Below are positions 25,901-34,491 of a stretch of DNA of 50,551 nt, in pieces. Within the stretch, counting starts at the first letter, position 1; each line of letters begins with the position of its first letter. The notes under the pieces were generated by a model, which made no database searches, was not told the origin of the DNA, and was given only the letters and a program-made list of their open reading frames with translations. The DNA is from Chloroflexi bacterium OHK40 (GTDB lineage: Bacteria > Chloroflexota > Chloroflexia > Chloroflexales > Chloroflexaceae), in NCBI GenBank assembly GCA_004367505.1, contig SFCB01000109.1, positions 1 to 50,551 of the forward strand, read 5' to 3'. The position numbers were made by a program, and so were the translations under genes.

Positions 25901-26150
25901 TGGGGGCCTCCTCGTTCCCACCGGAGGGGCGGGATGGTGACGGAATGACCGCAATGGTTGGGGCGTGGGGTCCACACGCGGTTCCACCCAACTTCAGCCA
26001 GCCCGCGGGCCGGCCCTCATAGCGCCGATGATGGGGCGACCCGGCCCCCCAGACTGGCTCGCAAGCGTTGAGGGGGGCACTCCCAGGGGGTGTTCGGGGC
26101 GCGCTGGTGGCGGGGCTCTCAGCCATCGGCCGCCGCTCTCTGGTCACCGC
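25901..26150 (-). promoter_or_regulatory. T-box leader for thrS
   Basis: The conserved T-box sequence TGGGTGGAACCGCG lies at 25977-25990 on the minus strand, 77 bp before the thrS start. Farther upstream, AGAGAGCGGCGGCC (from 26141) followed by GATGGCTGAGAG resembles the Stem I region of T-boxes. An ACC codon at 26089-26091 in GAACACCCCC is a candidate threonine specifier. Close to the start, CCTCC (25923-25927) can pair with GGAGG (25907-25911), which would hide the ribosome-binding site, so control may be translational. Uncharged tRNA-Thr would be the ligand. Confidence 0.75.
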
Positions 26151-26171
26151 GTTCGCCCGTACTCGTCCTGG

Positions 26172-28120
26172 TCACCGTGTTCGCTTGCCCATCTTGAGCT
26201 GGGCCTTGACCGTGTTGACCGAGACGACGAACTGCTGCGAGATCTCCGCGCTGGTCATGCCCGCTGCGAACAGGCGCAGCACCTCCCGCTCCCGCTCGGT
26301 CAGCGCCTCGCGTAAAGCGTTTGCGCGTTCAGGCGTGGGGCGCAGCACCGGAGCGCCCTGGCCCTCCACCGCCCGACCGTGGCCGCCGCCGGTCGGGAAG
26401 GCGGCAAGCAGCCGGCGAAGATAGGGCTGGGCAGGGTGGTAATCGCGGCCTGCGTCAGGCGGTAGGCGATCGCCAGTTCCTCTGCGGCGCCCGCCAGCTT
26501 CCCCTGCTCGATCAGCACGTTCCCCAGCCAGATGTGCAAGGCACTTGCCGGTGGCAGCTGCCCCCAGCCTTCCTCCGCCACCCCAGGCGAGCGCCGTAGT
26601 GGCCGCCGCCAGCGCGTCGCGCAGCCGGCCCTGAAGGTGTCGCAGCTTAATAATCTCGTTCGCACTGAAGATCCCGCTCACCGCGTTGCCTGCCTCGCGG
26701 CACACGCGCACGTTCGCAGCGTAGACCTCTATCGCCTCATCGGTCTGTCCCAGCACCATCAGTGCGTAGCCGCGCACCAGACCGTTAGTGCTACGCATCC
26801 CGTACGCCTCCGGTGGGAGCAACTGGTCCGCCTCGCGGGCCAGTTCGAGCGCTTCGGGGACACGGCCCTGCTCGATCGCCACCTGGGCTCGCAGGGTCAG
26901 CAGTGCGCCCCGCAGAGCCACCGCATCAGTCCCGCTCGCGTCTAGCCCCCGCCTCGGCCGCCTGGAGAAAGGGACTGACCGCGCTCACCCGGCGGTCGTG
27001 GACGAGCACCTGGGCCTGGACGAGACACAGCCGCGGGTTGGCAAGGAGCGCCGCGTGGGGCAAGGCGTCGAGCCAGCCCTGGAGCGTGTGGGCCTCGCCG
27101 CGGTCAACGAAGCCCGGCCCGTGGACGGCGAGCAGGCGCACGACAAGGTTGGCATCACTTGCGGCGAGGGCGTGGCCGATCTCCTCGGCCACAACACCCT
27201 GCCCTGCGAACCAGTGAGCGGCGCGCCGGAGCAACGCCAAGCACCGCATCGCACAGCGGCCCCGACAGCCGGTCGAGCACGGCGGTCTGGAGCAAGAAGG
27301 CGCGGATGTGTTCGGGCTGGCGAGCGAGCACCTCCTCGGCCAGGTAGTCGACCACGTGGCGATGGCTGCCGCTGAAGCCGGCGACGAAGCCGCGCACGTC
27401 AGCCTGGCCCTGGAGCGAGAGGGCGGCGAGCTGGAGACCAGCGGCCCAGCCCTCGGTGCGGGCCTCAAGGGCCGCAGCCGCCTCGGCGTCGAGGTCGAGC
27501 CCCATCGTCTCCCCGAAGAACTGGAGCGCCTCCTCGGGCGTGAAGTGCAGGTCGGCGGCGCGCAGCTCGACGAGCTCGCCGCGGGCGCGCCAGCGAGCCA
27601 GCTGCAGCGGCAGGTCGACCCGGTTGGCGAGCACGAGGTGGAGCTGCAGCGGGGCGTAGTCGAGCAGGAAGCCAACACGCTCGTGGATGGCAGGGCTGCT
27701 GATGACGTGGAAGTCGTCGAGGACGAGGACGACCTGCGCGAGGCTGGCGGCGGCGGCGTTGAGTAGCTCGACGGTGGCCACCTCGACTGCGGCCGGGGCC
27801 GCACGGAATACCGCCAGAGCCCCTTCACCAAGGCCGAGGCGGGCCCACTCCAACGCGGTGCAGACGTAGCTCCAGAATCGCGCCGGGTCGTTGTCGCCGG
27901 CGTCCAGCCCAACCCAGGCGACATGTGCCTCGTCCGCGAGCGCCTGGGCGAGGATGGTGCTCTTGCCGAAGCCGGCGGGCGCGGTGATCAGGGTGAACCG
28001 CCCGCGTAGACCATGCCGCACGCGCGCGACCCGGCGCGTGCGTGAGACGGCACCAGGACGCGGGAGTGGCCGGTGGAGCTTGGTGGCGAGCAGCGGGGAG
28101 GCCAGAACCGGAAGGTACAC
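26172..28120 (-). pseudogene. MalT-like LuxR-family regulator, multiply frameshifted
   Basis: A GTG at 28120 opens a frame with the MalT N-terminus LASPLLATKLHRP, P-loop TAPAGFGKST and Walker B VLVLDDFHVI. The continuation changes frame near 27240 (then WFAGQGVVAEEIGHALAA...). It changes again near 26920 (LREADQLL-like TPR helices), near 26560 (HIWLGNVLIEQGKLAGAAEEL) and back near 26430. It ends in a LuxR helix-turn-helix, LTEREREVLRLFAAGMTSAEI, whose last helix is cut after VNTVKAQLK. At least four frame changes and a truncated DNA-binding domain make it non-functional. Confidence 0.8.
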
Positions 28121-28181
28121 GCAGTACCTCGCGTAAAGCGAGAGTGCTCGTAGTATAGCATTGCCTGCGCCGACCTCAGCG

Positions 28182-30722
28182 CTACTGAGCAACGGCGCGC
28201 TTGCTACCCGCAGCCGACGGGGCCGCGGGGGCGCGCAGCTCGCGCTCGACGTTGCGCAGCAGCACCGCATTCACGGCCACGATGATCGAGGAGGCCGACA
28301 TCAGCAGGGCTGCCCACTCCGGCCGCAGCTCGAGCCCGAAGGACGGGTAGAGCACCCCCGCCGCCACCGGGATGGCCAGCACGTTGTAGATCGCCGCCCA
28401 GAACAGGTTCTGCTTCATCTTGCGCACCGTCGCCTTCGAGACGGTGAGGGCGTTCAGGATGTCGAGCGGGTCGCTCTTCATCAGCACCACGTCGGCGGTC
28501 TCGATCGCCACGTCGGTGCCCGCGCCGATGGCGATCCCGGTGTCGGCCTGGGCCAGGGCCGGCGCGTCGTTCACCCCGTCGCCTACCATAGCCACCCGCT
28601 TGCCCTCAGCCTGGAGTGCCTTGACGTGGCCGGCCTTGTCGGCGGGCAGCACCTCAGCGAAGAAGCGCGTAATCCCGAGCTGCTTCGCCACCGCCTCGGC
28701 GGTGCGCTGGTTGTCGCCGGTGATCATCACTGGCTCGATGCCCTGCTCCCGCAGGCGGCGGATCGTTTCGGCCGCCGTCGGCTTGACCCGGTCGGCCACG
28801 GCAATCAGCCCGGCGGCCTGGTCGTCCACCGCGATGTACATAGGCGTCTTGCCCGCCGAGGCCAGATCGGCCGCACGGGCCTCCAGCGCGGAGGCGTCAA
28901 TGCCATGATCGCGCATCAGCTTGCTGTTGCCGATCAGCAGCGTGCGCCCGTCCACCGTGGCCCGGATGCCGTGGCCGGCAATTGAGTCGAATGCGCTCGC
29001 GTCGGTCAGCGCCAGCCCGCGCTCGCGGGCGCCCTGCACGATGGCCTCGGCCAGGGGGTGCTCGGAGCCGCGCTCGGCGGAGGCGACGAGCCGTAGCAAC
29101 TCGTGCTCGGAGATGCCACCGCTCGTCACCAGGTCGGTGAGCGCCGGCTTGCCTTCGGTGAGTGTGCCGGTTTTGTCGAGCACGATCGCATTCGTCTGCG
29201 AGACACCCTCCAGGGTCGCCGCGTCCTTGATCAGGATATTGTGTCTGGCGGCCACGCCGGTGCCCACCGCGACCGCCGTCGGGGTGGCCAGGCCGAGGGC
29301 GTCGGGGCAGGCGATCACCACCGCCGAGATGGCAAAGGTCAGCGCGAGGGCGAGCGGCGCGCCGACGACGAAATACCAGACGATGAACGTCAGCAGGCCA
29401 GCGCCGACGGCGAGGATGACCAGGTATTGGGCGGCCTTGTCGGCCAGGCGCTGGCCCGGTGCCTTCGAGCGCTGGGCGCGCTGGACCAGCGCGACGATCT
29501 GGGCCACGGTGGTGTCGGCACCGACCCTGGTGGCGCGGAAGCGCAGGCTGCCGCTGCGGTTGATCGCGCCGGCGATCACCGGGTCGTCCGGGCGCCTGGT
29601 GACCGGCACGCTCTCTCCGGTAACGAGCGCCTCGTCGATGCTCGACTCGCCCTCGGTCACCACGCCGTCTACCGGCACCCTGTCGCCCGGGCGCAGCACG
29701 ACGATGTCGTCGATCTGCACCTCGGCGCTGGGGATACTGCGCTCCTGGCCACCGCGGATGACCGTAGCTGTGGGCGGCACGAGGTCGAAGAGCGCGCGGA
29801 GGGCGTCCGAAGTACCCCGGCGCGAGCGCATCTCCATCCAGTGGCCAAAGAGCACGAAGGTCACCAGCATCGCCGCAGCCTCAAAGAAGGTCTCCTGGCC
29901 CAGCACCATCAGGGCCAGGCTGCCGCCGTAGGCGGCGAGCACGCCGGTGGCGACCAGCACGCTCATATTCAGAGCGCGCCGGCGCAGCGAGTGGTAGGCC
30001 CCGGCGATGAACATCCAGCCGGCGTAGAAGACCACCGGGGTGGTCAGCAGGAGCATGATCAGGTCCATGCTCAGGCCGAAGGTGGGCAGGTTCACCCCGA
30101 AGATGTTCATGCCCATCGGCGAGTAGAGCACGGTCGGAATGGTAAGCACGAGCGCGATGAAGAACTTGGTGCGCATGTCGCGCTCCATCGCGGCGGCCAT
30201 CGACGGATCGGACATGTCGTGGCCCATATCGCCGTGGGCGCCGTGGTCCATCGTGGCGCCGCCGTGGGCGCCGTGGTCCATCGCGGCCTGGCCGGCTGGC
30301 CGGGCGCCGGCGGCGTGCTGGGCGTGCTGGGCGTGGGCGCCAGTGGCGGGCAACTCGTACTGCATGCGGTCGTGGCGCGTGCCCATGATGATTGGCTGCA
30401 CATCCACGCCGTGGCGCAGGTTCTGGAACCGGGCCCGGGCGCTAGCCTCACTGTGCTGCGCGTGGTGAGCGTGCCCGTCGGCGCTAGCCTCCTCGCAGGG
30501 GCAGCCGGTTGCTTCAATGATGCTCTGAATCGCCGCATCATCGAGCATATCGGCGTGGTAGCCGACGTGGACGACGCTGTTGGGCCAGTCGAGGTGAACG
30601 CTGGTGATATGGGGGTTGGCCGTGAGCGCGCGCTCGACCGCGTCGGCGCAGTCGAGGCAGTGCAGGCCGCTCAAGCTCAGCGCAGCGTGGGCTGGGGCCG
30701 CAGTATGGGGGGCGTGGGCCAT
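28182..30722 (-). CDS. Heavy-metal (probably copper) translocating P1B-type ATPase with CPD motif
   Basis: Membrane pump of 846 residues. The N-terminus is an HMA domain with metal-binding GLHCLDC (Cys22, Cys25). A roughly 100-residue His/Met-rich linker with repeated MDHGAHG units follows. The pump core has TGES phosphatase motif, ion-binding ACPDALGLATP (CPD where CopA has CPC and CopB CPH), phosphorylation DKTGTLT, HP in SEHPLAEA and the hinge MVGDGVNDAPAL. About eight transmembrane helices are expected. GGAGAGGAGA precedes the ATG. It lies 147 bp downstream of a response regulator gene on the same strand. Metal is inferred as copper from the His/Met-rich linker and DUF305 neighbour. Confidence 0.9.
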   Translation of the reverse strand: MAHAPHTAAPAHAALSLSGLHCLDCADAVERALTANPHITSVHLDWPNSVVHVGYHADMLDDAAIQSIIEATGCPCEEASADGHAHHAQHSEASARARFQNLRHGVDVQPIIMGTRHDRMQYELPATGAHAQHAQHAAGARPAGQAAMDHGAHGGATMDHGAHGDMGHDMSDPSMAAAMERDMRTKFFIALVLTIPTVLYSPMGMNIFGVNLPTFGLSMDLIMLLLTTPVVFYAGWMFIAGAYHSLRRRALNMSVLVATGVLAAYGGSLALMVLGQETFFEAAAMLVTFVLFGHWMEMRSRRGTSDALRALFDLVPPTATVIRGGQERSIPSAEVQIDDIVVLRPGDRVPVDGVVTEGESSIDEALVTGESVPVTRRPDDPVIAGAINRSGSLRFRATRVGADTTVAQIVALVQRAQRSKAPGQRLADKAAQYLVILAVGAGLLTFIVWYFVVGAPLALALTFAISAVVIACPDALGLATPTAVAVGTGVAARHNILIKDAATLEGVSQTNAIVLDKTGTLTEGKPALTDLVTSGGISEHELLRLVASAERGSEHPLAEAIVQGARERGLALTDASAFDSIAGHGIRATVDGRTLLIGNSKLMRDHGIDASALEARAADLASAGKTPMYIAVDDQAAGLIAVADRVKPTAAETIRRLREQGIEPVMITGDNQRTAEAVAKQLGITRFFAEVLPADKAGHVKALQAEGKRVAMVGDGVNDAPALAQADTGIAIGAGTDVAIETADVVLMKSDPLDILNALTVSKATVRKMKQNLFWAAIYNVLAIPVAAGVLYPSFGLELRPEWAALLMSASSIIVAVNAVLLRNVERELRAPAAPSAAGSKRAVAQ

Positions 30723-30815
30723 GGGGATCTCCTCTCCTGCGGGTCAGACACATCATTCGTTGGTGCGATACATGCCCGCAGTATGGCACAGGGTGAAATA
30801 CGGCGAAAGCGCGCT

Positions 30816-30834
30816 GTGGCCCACCGGTGGCCAG
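30816..30834. promoter_or_regulatory. Candidate operator upstream of the metal ATPase gene
   Basis: A perfect 10-bp palindrome CCACCGGTGG (30821-30830), extended to a near-palindrome by TGG(C) and CCA, lies about 100 bp upstream of the ATPase start, between it and the regulator gene. It could be a binding site for the neighbouring Fis-type response regulator. This rests on symmetry and position only. Confidence 0.3.
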
Positions 30835-30869
30835 GCCAGATAGCCTACCTGGGCCACCCGGCGGGCTGA

Positions 30870-32108
30870 TCAGGTGTCAGCGATCTTGTACTTCTCCAGT
30901 CGATAGAGCAGCGTATGGCGGGTCAGGCCGAGCAGTTCGGCAGCGCGGGTCTTGTTGCCCCCGGCGCGGGCGAGCGCCTGGCGGATGAGCGCGATCTCCA
31001 ACTCCACCAGGGACAGGCCCTCGGGCGGGAGGCGCACAGGCGCGTTCGGTAGCGGCGCTGAGCGCACCCGCTCAGGCAGGTGCTGCACCTCGATCGGTCC
31101 CGCACCGGCCAGCTTGTCGGCCCGCTCGATCGCGGCGCGCAGCTCGCCCAGATTGCCCGGCCAGTCGTAGGCGTGCAGTAGCTCGGCTGCGGCCGGGGCG
31201 ATTGCCCGGTTGGGCAGCCAGGCGGCAACGAAGGGCAGCAGGTCGTCGAGGTGAGCGCGTAGCGGCGGTACCTCGACCACGACATAGCGCTGGGGTAGCG
31301 CTGGAGCGGCCGCCCACTCGTCGGCGGTGCCGGTGAGCAGGAGCAGGGGGCCGACACCGCTTGCGCTGCGGTGTTCGAGCAGGCGTACCAGCGCATCGGC
31401 GCCTGAGCGGCTCAGCCTGCCGATGTGGCGCAGCAGCAGCACCCCGCTGCCCGCCGCGCGCCAGTAGCCCGCCGCGCGCCCATCGCCGTCCAGCATGGTG
31501 CTCTGCTCGGCCGCCGGCAGCACCCCCAGATCGCAAACGACGAGCGGCGCGGTGCTCCGGGGCGATGCCAGGTGCGCGGCCCGCCCAACGCTTGCGCGGC
31601 CGCTGCCCGGCTCACCAATGAGTCGCACATCCAGGCCCTGGGCCAGGGCATCTGCGCACGCCGTGATTGCCGCACGCCAGGCCGGGTCGCTGCCTGGGGT
31701 TGGTGGCGGCGCCCCGCCTTTCAGGCGCGCAATCTCCGCCTGGAGGTGCTGACGCTCCAGGGCCCGGCTTAGCTTGAACAGCACCTCTTCGACGTCGAAG
31801 GGTTTGCGCAGGTAGTCTGCCGCGCCGCTCTGCAGCGCCTCGACGGCAGTGGCCACCGTGCCGAAGGCGGTCAGGATCAGCACCACCACCTTGGGCCAGC
31901 GGGTGCGGATCTGCCGCAGGGTTGCCAGCCCGTCCATACCCTTCATCTTCAAGTCGAGGATGGCCACATCGATCGGTGTCTTGACCAGCGTGGCCAGCGC
32001 CTCCTCGCCAGAGCTGGCGGTGTGGGTGTCATAACCGGCGTTGCCGAGCGCCTCCTGAAGCACCCAGCGCATGTTCGGCTCGTCATCGATGATCAGCACC
32101 TGCGCCAT
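30870..32108 (-). CDS. NtrC-like response regulator with degenerate ATPase domain
   Basis: Regulator of 412 residues. The receiver domain has acidic pair DDE at 8-10, phospho-Asp52 in ILDLKMKG, and Lys in RKPF. The central AAA+ domain is decayed: Walker A reads GEPGSGRAS (Lys to Arg), the Walker B region reads GVLLLRHIG where FLDEIG is expected, and no GAFTGA loop is found. The C-terminus is a Fis-type helix-turn-helix (NKTRAAELLGLTRHTLLYRL). It should bind DNA but not drive sigma-54 open complex formation. The start at 32108 was chosen because the receiver begins there; it overlaps the kinase gene by 26 bp. Confidence 0.88.
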   Translation of the reverse strand: MAQVLIIDDEPNMRWVLQEALGNAGYDTHTASSGEEALATLVKTPIDVAILDLKMKGMDGLATLRQIRTRWPKVVVLILTAFGTVATAVEALQSGAADYLRKPFDVEEVLFKLSRALERQHLQAEIARLKGGAPPPTPGSDPAWRAAITACADALAQGLDVRLIGEPGSGRASVGRAAHLASPRSTAPLVVCDLGVLPAAEQSTMLDGDGRAAGYWRAAGSGVLLLRHIGRLSRSGADALVRLLEHRSASGVGPLLLLTGTADEWAAAPALPQRYVVVEVPPLRAHLDDLLPFVAAWLPNRAIAPAAAELLHAYDWPGNLGELRAAIERADKLAGAGPIEVQHLPERVRSAPLPNAPVRLPPEGLSLVELEIALIRQALARAGGNKTRAAELLGLTRHTLLYRLEKYKIADT

Positions 32109-33444
32109 GGGCAAGCTCCTGGGGAATAGTGATGCTGACGCGCGTCCCCTGACCCAGGGCACTTTCAAAGCGCAGCTTCCCGCCGTGCTCCTGTACCACG
32201 GCGGCCACCAGAGCCAGGCCCAGGCCAGTGCCCTCGGGACGAGTGGTGAAGAAGGGGTCGCAGGCCCGCTCCTGCTCCTCGGGCGACATGCCACGCCCTG
32301 TGTCGGCCACGGAAAGCGTCGCAGTCGCTCCATCAGAAGCACCGACAAGGCGCACCACACCCCCAGTCGAGCTTGCCTGCACCGCGTTCAGCAGCAAGTT
32401 CAAGAGCGCCTGGCGAAGCTGCTCCTCGTCTGCCACAATCGTCGTGCCGGTCACAGCTTCACACACCACGCTGACCCCCTGATGAAGCGCGTAGGGCCGC
32501 ACCTGCTGCGCGGCGGCGTCAAGCAAGCCTGCCAGGTCGAGCGGCGTGGGCAGGGGCGGTCGCGGGCGGGCGTACTCCAGCAGGTCGCTGATCAGCCGCT
32601 CGATCCGGTCGGATTCGCTGGTGAGCACCTGGGTGTACTGACGCAGCGACGCGTTCTCGCCGGCCAGGCCGGCAAGGAGTTGGGCGGTAGCGCGAACGAT
32701 GGCGAGCGGGTTGCGCACCTCGTGGGCGACCCCGGCGGCGAGCTGGCCGACCGAGGCCAGGCGGTCAACCCGGCGCAACTGGGCCTCCAGGGCGCGGCGG
32801 TCGGTCAGGTCCTCGATCACCAGGACGCGGCTGTCATCCGACGCGGCGGGGGCGTCGAGCGATGAGACGTAGAGGCCGAGCGGGCGCTGGCCCTGCTCGA
32901 AGGAGTGGTAGCCGAGGGCCAGGGGACGGGCCAGGGCCTCGGGCGGCAGAGCTGGGAGCAGGGTGTGCGCCGCTCGGTTCTGGGGCGTAGGCGGGCTCCA
33001 CCCGCTGGTGGTCGCCACGCCGAGGGGCAAACTTTGCAGCACCGCGTCGATGTAGCTGCGCAGCCCCTCCGCGCGGCGGCGCTGCGCCCGCTCGCGGTCG
33101 GCGAGGAAGCCGACTAGTCCGCCGACGAGCAGGAAGACTGGCAACTCGAGCAGGTTGTCGGCCGTGCCACCGGACAGGGTCTCGCCCATGCCAAGCACGT
33201 GCGGCAGGTAGAGCAGCGTGACAACCACGCTCACTGCGAGGCCGCCGCGCAAGCCGAATGCGACGGCGGCCCCGGCGATCGGCAGGTAGTAGAGGCTGCG
33301 GTAGACGGTGTGGTACTCCAGCAGGTGCGCGCCGGTCAGATAGTGCAGTACGGTGACGGCAAGAATGACGACCGCGACGAGCGCCAGCACAACTGCCTGG
33401 CTACGCGGGAGCCGGAAGACCGGCGTGGCACGAGCGACATCCAT
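32083..33444 (-). CDS. Membrane sensor histidine kinase
   Basis: Kinase of 453 residues, partner of the overlapping response regulator. The N-terminal 110 residues form about four transmembrane helices with very short loops, so the signal may be sensed in or at the membrane. A short PAS-like segment follows. The phospho-acceptor His is in GVAHEVRNPL, the N-box in LNLLLNAVQAS, and G-boxes in DTGRGM and GTGLGLAL. The layout resembles NtrB/ZraS/AtoS-type kinases. It lies in the putative metal-stress operon, 52 bp after the DUF305 gene. Confidence 0.9.
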   Translation of the reverse strand: MDVARATPVFRLPRSQAVVLALVAVVILAVTVLHYLTGAHLLEYHTVYRSLYYLPIAGAAVAFGLRGGLAVSVVVTLLYLPHVLGMGETLSGGTADNLLELPVFLLVGGLVGFLADRERAQRRRAEGLRSYIDAVLQSLPLGVATTSGWSPPTPQNRAAHTLLPALPPEALARPLALGYHSFEQGQRPLGLYVSSLDAPAASDDSRVLVIEDLTDRRALEAQLRRVDRLASVGQLAAGVAHEVRNPLAIVRATAQLLAGLAGENASLRQYTQVLTSESDRIERLISDLLEYARPRPPLPTPLDLAGLLDAAAQQVRPYALHQGVSVVCEAVTGTTIVADEEQLRQALLNLLLNAVQASSTGGVVRLVGASDGATATLSVADTGRGMSPEEQERACDPFFTTRPEGTGLGLALVAAVVQEHGGKLRFESALGQGTRVSITIPQELAHGAGADHR

Positions 33445-33496
33445 CGCGACACTCCTGACGAGCGGCGCGGGCGCTTGCTACGGCGCGGCCGCCCTG

Positions 33497-34111
33497 CTAC
33501 TGCTCAATCCCATACCACTCGCTGAGCCACTGGCGCATCTGGGCGATCTCGGCCTCCTGGGCGCTGATGATCGCCTGCGCCAGGTCTTTGAGCTCCTGAT
33601 GCTCAGCGTTCTGCAGCGCGTCCCGGGCCATGGCGATCGCGCTCTCGTGGTGCGGGATCATGGCCTGGATAAAGCGCTGGTCGAAGGGAGCATCGCCGGC
33701 TGGTACCTCGGTCGGCCCCATATCCATCACCATGCCGCCGGTCTCGGCGAGATCGGGGTACCAGGCGGTACGCCACTCTTTCATCTGGCCAATCTCGGCC
33801 TCCTGGGCCATGAGGATGGCGTTCGCCAGATCCTTGACCTCCTGCCGCTCGCCCTGCTCCAGCGCCTGGTTGGCCATGAAGATCGCGCCCTCATGATGCA
33901 CGATCATGCTGTCGATAAAGACAGCGTCGTAGGGCTGGCCCTCAGCGGGGATCACGCCGTGATCCATACCTCCCATCCCGCCATGATCCATTTCAGCTAT
34001 CGCCTCAGCCGTTGGCTCGGTCGACATTTGTGTCGCCGGACTGCCACAACCGGCCAGGAGCGCAAGCAATAGAAGAGCGGAGCAAACAATTCCAGTATGC
34101 CTCGGACCCAT
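33497..34111 (-). CDS. DUF305 lipoprotein with two DUF305 units
   Basis: Exported lipoprotein of 204 residues; the ATG at 34111 follows AGGAAGGA and gives a signal with lipobox LAGC (Cys22). Two helical units repeat the pattern F-I-x-x-M-I-x-H-H-E-x-A-I ... LA-x-A-I-x-x-A-Q-E-A-E-I-x-Q-M, spaced about 95 residues apart (around residues 73 and 160). A Met/His-rich stretch (MDHGGMGGMDHG) precedes the first. DUF305 proteins are ferritin-like and often found with copper resistance genes. This is the first gene of the putative operon and probably binds metal outside the membrane. Confidence 0.88.
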   Translation of the reverse strand: MGPRHTGIVCSALLLLALLAGCGSPATQMSTEPTAEAIAEMDHGGMGGMDHGVIPAEGQPYDAVFIDSMIVHHEGAIFMANQALEQGERQEVKDLANAILMAQEAEIGQMKEWRTAWYPDLAETGGMVMDMGPTEVPAGDAPFDQRFIQAMIPHHESAIAMARDALQNAEHQELKDLAQAIISAQEAEIAQMRQWLSEWYGIEQ

Positions 34112-34491
34112 GGATGCGTCCTTCCTGTCGACTCTGCGTTCACTCATTCCCTGTATTGGACTACCTGGAAGAGGTTAGCACGGAGGTGGGAGCCGGTCAA
34201 AATGTCGCGGACATGCGCCTAAAATCAGGCGACAACTGCCGCAAATCACACGAAAGTGTGTGATTACGCACGCCTCGCTTATCCACTACCTTTGCACTTT
34301 TAACCACCGCTATGCCGCAAGCTGGCGGACAATGGCGGCAAAGGCTTTCTGATGCTGAAACTACTGGCGCAGCCAGTTGAGCAGATGGGGTCGTCAAACA
34401 GCACCTCGATGTCCAAGTGCACGGCCAGATGGTGGATCAGGGCATCGCGGGCTTGAGTAGGAGAAGTTCGTGCTTGAGGCCGTCAGAGCGC
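34112..34491. other. 380-bp stretch without a supported gene
   Basis: It holds the presumed promoter of the DUF305 operon and a palindrome at 34244-34265. Between about 34300 and 34480 the minus strand can be read as short protein-like pieces (AFAAIVRQLAA, ALIHHLAVHLDIEVLF) broken by stops, possibly the worn remains of a transposase. I could not identify a family. Confidence 0.4.
34244..34265. promoter_or_regulatory. Palindrome upstream of the DUF305 operon
   Basis: AATCACA and TGTGATT arms (7 bp, perfect) flank an 8-bp centre, and an inner CAC/GTG pair extends the symmetry. It is AT-rich relative to its surroundings and lies about 130 bp upstream of the DUF305 start, so it could be an operator. 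It could equally be a hairpin of unknown role. Confidence 0.35.

Noticed and set aside
30200-30330. Short repeated GCCGTGGTCCATCG-type units as a CRISPR or minisatellite
   Set aside because: They are in-frame codons of the His/Met-rich linker of the P1B ATPase, with no spacers.
29103-30869. 588-codon open frame on the plus strand
   Set aside because: Antisense to the P1B ATPase. It has a His/Gly/Arg-rich random composition, no domain and no ribosome-binding site.
34197-34397. 66-codon minus-strand frame with several cysteines (CRHCPPAC)
   Set aside because: No ribosome-binding site or family match, and it crosses a palindromic regulatory-looking region.
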